The notes under the pieces: generated by a model
What the model was told of the DNA's origin: nothing
The model's input: the letters and a program-made list of their open reading frames with translations, nothing else
Database searches by the model: none
Assembly (NCBI GenBank): GCA_028825445.1
Contig: JAPKAD010000004.1
Coordinates: 89,684 to 153,683 of the forward strand
DNA from: Octadecabacter sp.
Lineage (GTDB): Bacteria > Pseudomonadota > Alphaproteobacteria > Rhodobacterales > Rhodobacteraceae
Length of the DNA: 64,000 bases
Direction: 5' to 3'
In this document: piece by piece, positions 57,977 through 64,000 of the stretch
How the letters are laid out: every line of letters starts with the position of its first letter
Position numbering within the stretch: position 1 is the stretch's first letter
Program-made: the position numbers and the translations under genes

Positions 57977-59067
57977 GCTTTAGCTCCCTTTTTACCGCTG
58001 CCCAATAGAGCCGGGCTGGTTTGATCCAGTGGCCATCGTGGCCGGGCCGAGAGAGTTAAATCATCAGTTATTCCATCGGTCATCCGTAGAAGTCCTGCAT
58101 AAGCAATCATAGCTGCATTGTCAGTACATAGTTCGAGAGGTGGTGCGACAAAAAAAGATTCTGTTTCGGCGCAAAGCTCCCTTAATGCATTACGAATTGT
58201 ACTATTTGCAGCGACACCACCGGCAACTGCGAGCGTGTTTATGTTGGGATAAATGGAGTGTGCTGCCATTATTGCCTTGCGTGACTTTCCTACCAAAACG
58301 TCCGTAACGGCTGCTTGGAAACTAGCACAGAGGTCGGCGCAGATCGCTGAAGGAATACCGCCATATTTTGTGATTACTTCATCGCGCGTACGTAAAACTG
58401 CCGTCTTTAGGCCTGAGAATGACATGTTACAATCGTCACGCCCCAGAAGTGGTCGTGGTAAAGTGAATGCACGCGGATTGCCGTTCTTGGCGGCGTGTTC
58501 CACTGATGGTCCACCTGGTTGTTTTAAGCCCAAAATACGCGCAGTTTTGTCAAACGCTTCGCCTGGTGCATCATCGATTGTACCACCAAGGCGTGTATAG
58601 TTGTCATGGTCATGTACGAGCAGGAATTGGCAATGGCCACCAGAAACTAGTAACATTACATATGGAAATGGTGTCCCGTCTGTCAATTGTGGTGTTAATG
58701 CGTGCCCCGCAAGATGGTTGACGCCAATAAGGGGCAGGCCGGTTGAAGCGCTTAGCCCTTTGGCACACATCACACCAGATAGAACGCCACCAATAAGACC
58801 AGGCCCAGCGGTGACTGCGATTGCATCAATTTGAGAAATGTTAAGTTTAGCTACTGCTAAAGCGTCTTCGATTGCGTGATCAATTTTTTCTGCGTGAGCG
58901 CGTGCAGCGATTTCGGGTACAATTCCGCCAAAATCAGCATGGGCTTCGGTCTGACTGAAAATAACATTTGATAGGATCATGGAAGCACCAGGTACTCCGC
59001 ATACGACAGCAGCGGCCGTATCGTCGCAACTGCTTTCTATACCGAGAATAGTGAGAGGTGCCGTCAT
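57973..59067 (-). CDS. tsaD: tRNA N6-threonylcarbamoyladenosine transferase TsaD
   Basis: Transfers threonylcarbamoyl to A37 of ANN-reading tRNAs. The 364-residue protein has the ASKHA-fold start [14 protein letters not shown], the metal site [19 protein letters not shown] and [12 protein letters not shown]. Its operon continues with gpsA and the yciI-like gene. It is divergent from hemD. Confidence 0.97.
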   Translation of the reverse strand: MTAPLTILGIESSCDDTAAAVVCGVPGASMILSNVIFSQTEAHADFGGIVPEIAARAHAEKIDHAIEDALAVAKLNISQIDAIAVTAGPGLIGGVLSGVMCAKGLSASTGLPLIGVNHLAGHALTPQLTDGTPFPYVMLLVSGGHCQFLLVHDHDNYTRLGGTIDDAPGEAFDKTARILGLKQPGGPSVEHAAKNGNPRAFTLPRPLLGRDDCNMSFSGLKTAVLRTRDEVITKYGGIPSAICADLCASFQAAVTDVLVGKSRKAIMAAHSIYPNINTLAVAGGVAANSTIRNALRELCAETESFFVAPPLELCTDNAAMIAYAGLLRMTDGITDDLTLSARPRWPLDQTSPALLGSGKKGAKA

Positions 59068-59162
59068 GATAAAGGGCTCGCCTGCTTGTGTCTGGAATAT
59101 CCGTAGGTAACACTTGGTCGTAATCGCTACAATGGTCTGGTGATGATCTAGGGGATATAGAT

Positions 59163-59852
59163 ATGCTGTGTTTCAAAAATCCTATAGTCCTAGTGACGAG
59201 GCCGAAGACAGATTCGCAGCGGTTAATTGATGCCCTTCGCACGATGTCTGGTTCATTTGTTGCGATTAATAGCCCTGCATTTGAAAATGAGTCGCTTTCA
59301 ATTGAAATCCCAGAGTTTGACAGTGCAATTTTCACTTCTCAAGCGGGGGTGATACATGCGCCACGTGGTAATGGGCGATTTGCGTTTTGCGTTGGTGACG
59401 CCACGGCAAATGCTGCTATGGATACGGGTTACGTTTCCATAAGTGCAGGTGGGTCTGCTGATGATTTGGTTGCGCTAATTTTAAGCCAGCGACCAGATGG
59501 CGCGCTTCTTCATATTCGAGGTGAAATCACCCACGGTGAAGTTGCCCAACAACTAAACGAGGCTGGATTGTTCTGCCAAGAAGTGGTTGCGTACCGCAAG
59601 GCTGTTAGAGGGCCATCCCAATCAGCACGCGAAGTAGCATCAGAGAACCAAATGATCATTGTTCCACTATTTTCAGTTGAAACAGTCAAGATCTTAGAAA
59701 AATGGGCGCTTAGCTTGGATGGTTGTACTGTCGTCGCCATCAGTGGTCCAGTCGCTGGCGCATCAACAGTCTTATCACCCTTAAATACTATCATTTCTAA
59801 TACTCCTGATTTCTATGCAATGTTGCAGGCAACCGCGCGTTTGATTGCTTGA
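59163..59852 (+). CDS. hemD: Uroporphyrinogen-III synthase
   Basis: Cyclises hydroxymethylbilane to uroporphyrinogen III in haem synthesis. The 229-residue protein has the weakly conserved HemD fold: [17 protein letters not shown] at the start, [37 protein letters not shown] and a VAISGPVA segment. It is the first gene before the mitofilin-like and hemY genes, an order typical of alphaproteobacteria. Confidence 0.88.
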   Translation: MLCFKNPIVLVTRPKTDSQRLIDALRTMSGSFVAINSPAFENESLSIEIPEFDSAIFTSQAGVIHAPRGNGRFAFCVGDATANAAMDTGYVSISAGGSADDLVALILSQRPDGALLHIRGEITHGEVAQQLNEAGLFCQEVVAYRKAVRGPSQSAREVASENQMIIVPLFSVETVKILEKWALSLDGCTVVAISGPVAGASTVLSPLNTIISNTPDFYAMLQATARLIA

Positions 59853-59923
59853 GGGTGCGCATCCTGCGCGCTAGAGTGTTTTAGTGAGCGATAGGTTCTG
59901 GGCGAAGAAAGTAGGGTGTAAAC

Positions 59924-61237
59924 GTGGCAAAAACGACGAAACCTAAGGCTGGAGACAAAAATATTGACGCGTCAGCCGCTGACGCTGTTGAGTTGTCTGG
60001 AATTACGGTAGATGAAAAGAGTAAGACAGCGTCTACAGATGCCGTAATTAAAGAACCTGTTAGTACTGATTTTCCACAACAGAACAGTAGTAGTTTTGAA
60101 GACAAAACTAGCCTTGATATGGGTGTCCTTCTTGATGAGCCCTTAGAAGTTGAGAGCTCAGAAGAAGATTTTGCTGAACTTGCGGACGAATTAGGTTCTC
60201 AACCGACAAAAAAAACAGACTTAGACACGGCTATCCGAACCAAGATGCAACCAGAGAGCAAGTTAAAGTCTGGGTTTATTTCGCTTTTAATAGGTGGTGT
60301 CTTTGCTGGCGCACTTGGGTACGGGATTGCGACTTATTACTACCTTAATAACGCGTCAGGCGATTTAAACGTTCAGTTGTCCGCGCAAGCAGAACAAATT
60401 GCGGCGCTTGAAATACAGATTGAAAACATTCCAAGGCCTGATTTGGATAATGTTTCCGAACAGATCACTGATTTTTCTGATCGGATATCGGTGCAGTTTG
60501 ATAATTTTTCTGTCCGTTTAAGCACACAAGTTACAGACCTTGAAGCTCGACTGACTGAAGTTGAGAAGGCCCCAGGTGCCATTGGCATGTTGTCTGAAGA
60601 TACATTTGCAGGGTATGAACGTGAACTCAATCAGTTCCGGATTGATATGATAGCCCAGCAAGAAGAGCTGATGTCTGTTGCTGCGCAGGCTGAATCCAAT
60701 CTTGCAGCAGTTCGCGAAAAAGCTGCCGAACTTGAGCAAGACGCAATCGCAACCGCGCGGGCTGCTTCCATGCGTGCGGCGTTGAATCGCTTGGCAACGG
60801 CTGTTGAAACAGGTGCGCCTTTCGGTGACGCTCTGTCTGATATTGGAGCAATGGATTTGCCAGTTGTCCTAATAGACGCTGCCGAGAATGGTGTTGCAAC
60901 AACTGCTCAACTTGCTGAGGCCTTTCCGATTGCAGCACGGACCGCACTTTCAACGGCACGCGCCGAAGGTGTGTCCGATGACGCATTTGGGATTGGTGGT
61001 TTCTTGCGCAGCCAGTTCGAAGTACGATCTACCTTGCCCCAAGAGGGCACAGGTCCTGATGCCATACTTTCTCGCGCCGAAGCGGCGATCAAAGAAGGCC
61101 GTGTCGCGGATGCTTTGGCTGAACTCAAAGCGCTACCCGAAGTATCTCGCGCTGAAATGACTGGCTGGACCGCACGCGCTAAGCAACGTGCAGACGCTCT
61201 TGTCGCAATTGCGATCCTTTCCGAAACTTATAATTAA
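59924..61237 (+). CDS. Mitofilin/COG4223 family inner-membrane protein
   Basis: The 437-residue protein has an acidic cytosolic N-terminus (about 115 residues), one membrane helix (SGFISLLIGGVFAGALGYGIA), a coiled-coil region in the periplasm (about 145-285) and a C-terminal mitofilin-like helical domain. Alphaproteobacterial relatives of Mic60 are found next to hemY and can bend membranes. It starts with GTG at 59924. The hemD-mitofilin-hemY order supports the call. Confidence 0.85.
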   Translation: MAKTTKPKAGDKNIDASAADAVELSGITVDEKSKTASTDAVIKEPVSTDFPQQNSSSFEDKTSLDMGVLLDEPLEVESSEEDFAELADELGSQPTKKTDLDTAIRTKMQPESKLKSGFISLLIGGVFAGALGYGIATYYYLNNASGDLNVQLSAQAEQIAALEIQIENIPRPDLDNVSEQITDFSDRISVQFDNFSVRLSTQVTDLEARLTEVEKAPGAIGMLSEDTFAGYERELNQFRIDMIAQQEELMSVAAQAESNLAAVREKAAELEQDAIATARAASMRAALNRLATAVETGAPFGDALSDIGAMDLPVVLIDAAENGVATTAQLAEAFPIAARTALSTARAEGVSDDAFGIGGFLRSQFEVRSTLPQEGTGPDAILSRAEAAIKEGRVADALAELKALPEVSRAEMTGWTARAKQRADALVAIAILSETYN

Positions 61238-61254
61238 ACTGAGGCTGCACCCAA

Positions 61255-62724
61255 ATGCTCTGGTCACTTATAAAGATTTTAGCCTTCGTTGCTGTTGTTA
61301 CGGCAGCAACTTACGGTGGTATAATGCTGCTTGAAATGGAGGGTAGTGCGACGATTGATATTGGCGGTCAGGCTGCGAATTTTTCTGTAATCGAAATGGT
61401 GATTGGGATTATCATCCTGGTTACATTTGTTTGGTTTATTTTTAAATTAATGGGCTTGGCACTTGCGATGTTAAAGTTCTTGAATGGGGATGAGACAGCA
61501 ATTTCGCGTTACTTTTTGCGCAACCGCGAACGCAAAGGATATGAAGCGCTGTCTGAAGGTATGATGGCTTTGGCATCTGGTGAAGGACGTTTGGCGATGG
61601 CTAAGGCACAACGCGCTGAAAAATTCTTAGAGCGACCTGCATTGACAAATTTACTAACTGCGCAAGCTGCTGAACTTGCTGGCGACCGCAAGACTGCAGA
61701 ATTGACGTATCGGAAATTGCTCGAAGATGATAAGACACGCTTTGTTGGTGTGCGTGGAATTATGAAGCAAAAGCTGCAAGATGGTGATATAGATATGGCA
61801 CTGTTACTTGCACAAAAAGCATTCTCTATTAAACCTAAACATGTTGAGATGCAGGATACGTTGTTGCGCCTTCAAGCTGAGAAATCTGACTGGAAAGGTG
61901 CGCGTGAAACCCTAACAGCCAAGTTAAAAACTGGACAACTACCGCGCAACATTCATCGACGTCGCGACGCTGTATTGGCCCTGTCAGAGGCGAAGGGGAT
62001 GTTTGCAGATGGTGCAAAGTTTGAGGGTCAGAATGCTGCTATCGAGGCAAACCTGATGTCCCCTGATCTGGTACCTGCCGCTGTAATGGCAGCGCAGGCT
62101 CATGTAGATAAAGGCTCAAGTCGTGCAGCAACGCGGGTCATCAAGAAGGCATGGAATGTTGCGCCACACCCTGATCTTGCAGCAGCATTTTCAGCTATTG
62201 AGCCGGATGAAAATGCGACTGCACGTATTGCACGTTTCCACTTATTGACAAAGTTACATCCTGATCATCCTGAAACATTTATGCTTTTAGCGGAGCTAAA
62301 CATTGCTGCAGAGGATTTCCCTGAGGCGCGCCGGGCCATTACAAAATTGGATGTTACGCATTCGACTTCACGAAGCCTGACGATCATGGCAGCTATTGAA
62401 CGTGGCGAAGGGTCAGCCGACGTGGTTGTGAGTGGTTGGCTTGCTAAGGCGCTTTCGGCTTCGCGTGGCCCACAGTGGATTTGCGATAGTTGCCAACACA
62501 TTCACCCAGTCTGGGCGCCAATTTGTGTTAATTGTTCGGGTTTTGACACTTTGGCTTGGCGTGAACCACCAAAAGGTGAAGTTGTGATATCCACAGGGTT
62601 TGAAATGCTGCCGCTAATCGTTGGGCAAATTGAAGCCTCAAAAAACACTTTAGAGGTTGAGATTGCGGAAGCAGAAGTCGCTGATGATGTTGCCGTTACA
62701 ACGATTCCTGACGAGGTAAGATAG
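61255..62724 (+). CDS. hemY: HemY-type TPR membrane protein
   Basis: The 489-residue protein has two N-terminal membrane helices (about 1-25 and 45-70), a long helical TPR-like domain, and a C-terminal zinc-ribbon-like segment with paired cysteines (WICDSCQHIHPV and ICVNCSGFDTLAW). HemY proteins of this kind are linked to haem synthesis by gene order, though the biochemical role is unsettled. It follows the mitofilin-like gene by 17 bases. Confidence 0.88.
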   Translation: MLWSLIKILAFVAVVTAATYGGIMLLEMEGSATIDIGGQAANFSVIEMVIGIIILVTFVWFIFKLMGLALAMLKFLNGDETAISRYFLRNRERKGYEALSEGMMALASGEGRLAMAKAQRAEKFLERPALTNLLTAQAAELAGDRKTAELTYRKLLEDDKTRFVGVRGIMKQKLQDGDIDMALLLAQKAFSIKPKHVEMQDTLLRLQAEKSDWKGARETLTAKLKTGQLPRNIHRRRDAVLALSEAKGMFADGAKFEGQNAAIEANLMSPDLVPAAVMAAQAHVDKGSSRAATRVIKKAWNVAPHPDLAAAFSAIEPDENATARIARFHLLTKLHPDHPETFMLLAELNIAAEDFPEARRAITKLDVTHSTSRSLTIMAAIERGEGSADVVVSGWLAKALSASRGPQWICDSCQHIHPVWAPICVNCSGFDTLAWREPPKGEVVISTGFEMLPLIVGQIEASKNTLEVEIAEAEVADDVAVTTIPDEVR

Positions 62725-62766
62725 CACTTTTCAGATTAGAATTGCAGTGCTAAATGTTATCAGCAC

Positions 62767-62842
62767 GCCGCTGTAGCTCATCAGGTAGAGCACATCATTC
62801 GTAATGATGGGGTAGTAGGTTCGAGTCCTATCAGCGGCACCA
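62767..62842 (+). tRNA. tRNA-Thr (anticodon CGU)
   Basis: Cloverleaf: acceptor GCCGCTG (62767-62773) pairs with CAGCGGC (62832-62838), D arm GCTC/GAGC, anticodon stem CATCA/TGATG with loop TTCGTAA giving anticodon CGU, and T arm with TTCGAGT loop. The CCA end is encoded (62840-62842). Confidence 0.95.
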
Positions 62843-63121
62843 CAAATTCAATTTTTATTGTTTTTAAACAAGTAATTAGTAATAATAAAGTAAATTCAAT
62901 CCCCCTCTGTGTCCCCCTTGATTGATGTTATGCTGTTGAGAATAGGTGCGATGCTTTTGAGTTTTATTGAGCCATATTGATGCCAGCATCTGTGTTGTAG
63001 TGGCAACTCCAATAACTAATCGCTCGGTGTTTTGCCTTTGGGATTTTTCAGATATCATAAAATTCTTGTCAGATATGACTGCTGCGACCATTTAGGAAGC
63101 AACAGTAGATTGGAGAATGAT
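62843..63121. other. Region between tRNA-Thr and the first broken small gene
   Basis: About 280 AT-rich bases with no gene I can support. A minus-strand 71-codon frame at 62876-63091 lacks a ribosome site and family features. No repeat of the tRNA 3' end is seen that would mark an att site within the window. Confidence 0.5.
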
Positions 63122-63481
63122 TTGAAAACGATCTTTGCAGCAGCACTTTTAACCGCAGCAACGGCAAGTTACGCATAAGAACGTCCAGAAATTTATGACT
63201 TCTTGCTCAGTTTAGACGGAACCGAAGTAACCACACGTGCGACAATAGGATATTCATCACGCGGCTCAGGTTTAATTATAAACCCAGAAGAAATGTCCGG
63301 AGGCGTTAGAGCCCGCGTTGCACTTAGCAGAGACCAACTTGCAAAAATTGAAGGATGTGATGCACGCGATTATGAAACACGTTGCACCGCAGACATTCTT
63401 GCAGAATTAACATTTTCAGATGGTGTAATATTGGCGACAGTCTTTGATGTGCAAAATGTAGTTCGTGGTGAGCATCCCTAG
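63122..63481 (+). pseudogene. Small exported protein gene with a premature TAA after its signal peptide
   Basis: GGAG (63112-63115) and a TTG at 63122 open a frame reading MKTIFAAALLTAATASYA, a classic signal peptide ending in a signal-peptidase site. The next codon is TAA (63176-63178). The frame then continues for another 100 codons (ERPEIYDFL to VRGEHP) with coding character. One base change (TAA from GAA or CAA) would restore a 119-residue periplasmic protein. I do not recognise the family. Either a young pseudogene or a sequencing error. Confidence 0.7.
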
Positions 63482-63601
63482 CTACTTGACCTCATAGATA
63501 TAGCAATTAAAGCACCACGTGTCCGCGCTTGTTGCAAGCTTTCTTGTGAGACAACCAAACAATCCTTACCTTTCAAAAATAAAAACCATTGGAAAATAAT
63601 A

Positions 63602-63805
63602 ATGGATTGATTGTTATTTCTATTAGGCACATTTGACGCTGTATTTGGCGTCATGTTTGGTGCTTACGGTATCTTTAACGGTTTAGAAGCAGAAATCTAT
63701 CAAGGGGTGCTATTACTAAGCGCCAGCCTAAGTCTATTTTCAGGAGGGGCAATTATTCAAATTCTAAAAGACATCAGGGACACATTGAAAAAGTCGGCTT
63801 CCTAG
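63602..63805 (+). pseudogene. Small membrane protein gene with a premature TGA at codon 3
   Basis: ATG at 63602 is followed by GAT and then TGA (63608-63610), after which the frame is open for 64 codons with two hydrophobic segments (LLFLLGTFDAVFGVMFGAYG and YQGVLLLSASLSLF) and a charged tail. TGA in place of TGG (Trp) would explain it. A TTG start right after the stop could still give a 64-residue protein. The family is unknown. Confidence 0.5.
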
Positions 63806-64000
63806 CCTTTGTGACCTCAGTGTCAAAGCAATAAACACGCCCCGCGCCCGCACATATCGTGTGGTAAAACGCCGAATTTCTATATTGTGAATGCGCGTTT
63901 TTACGACCTCACATCGGTCCTGTATCCTTGACCCGTAAAGATGGACCTACCCCCCTCTGAATTGGGTAGACTAGCCATCTGACTTTTTACCTTTCAACTG

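Noticed and set aside
62876..63091. 71-codon minus-strand frame downstream of tRNA-Thr, possibly an integrase tail
   Set aside because: No integrase residues, no ribosome site and no family resemblance; likely chance.
1..64000. CRISPR arrays, toxin-antitoxin pairs, restriction systems, prophage modules
   Set aside because: No evenly spaced direct repeats with spacers and no recognisable defence or phage structural genes were found in this window.

Overview
The window is chromosomal DNA from an alphaproteobacterium, most likely a Rhodobacterales/Roseobacter-lineage marine bacterium with fairly low GC. The basis is gene order and family content: a divergent regB / senC-regA cluster next to ahcY, the rho-mnmE-mnmG-rsmG-parA-parB block, maf-aroE-coaE-dnaQ, tsaE-amgK-murU-addB-addA-trxA, hslV-hslU, and hemD-mitofilin-hemY. 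I cannot name a species from sequence alone.

Layout. 1-7.4 kb (minus strand): a nearly complete TrmA/RlmD-type RNA methyltransferase cut by the window edge, an ABC exporter half, the decayed remains of its partner half, a LysE exporter, CCA-adding enzyme, CoA pyrophosphatase and Hsp33. 7.4-21.8 kb: a Nudix hydrolase, argG, an aminotransferase/sulfotransferase pair, a periplasmic MsrA, ribokinase, malic enzyme, mutS, grpE-hrcA, rph-rdgB-hemW. 21.8-28.6 kb (minus): parB, parA, rsmG, mnmG, mnmE, rho, with two perfect parS palindromes inside coding sequence. 28.6-29.1 kb: an AT-rich, DnaA-box-bearing gap between divergent rho and maf that I read as the chromosomal origin (oriC). 29.1-35.3 kb (plus, with secB and fxsA reversed): maf, aroE, coaE, dnaQ, secB, fxsA, a Tim44-domain protein, mltA, smr. 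35.3-47.4 kb (minus): an MFS transporter, hslU, hslV, trxA, addA, addB, murU, amgK, tsaE. 47.4-48.7 kb: a 1.35 kb gene desert. 48.7-53.8 kb: the redox regulon regulators regB, senC and regA, an HD hydrolase and ahcY.

53.8-56.7 kb is a decayed accessory patch: two wrecked IS5-family (IS903-type) transposase copies in the same orientation flank an intact plasmid-style HTH/coiled-coil gene, followed by the remains of an EVE-domain gene. 56.7-62.8 kb is core again (yciI-like, gpsA, tsaD, hemD, mitofilin-like, hemY, tRNA-Thr). After the tRNA, two small genes each carry one premature stop.

The genes fall into replication/segregation (oriC, ParABS), tRNA and RNA modification (MnmE/G, RsmG, TsaE/D, CCA), proteostasis (GrpE/HrcA, HslUV, Hsp33, SecB), DNA repair (MutS, AddAB, DnaQ), cell-wall recycling (AmgK/MurU, MltA), redox control (RegBA, SenC, TrxA, MsrA) and haem synthesis (HemW, HemD, HemY). 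I found no convincing new multi-gene system. The most informative signals are the origin/centromere architecture, terminators lodged inside opposing genes, the triple CACGTGA array, and several previously hidden pseudogenes.
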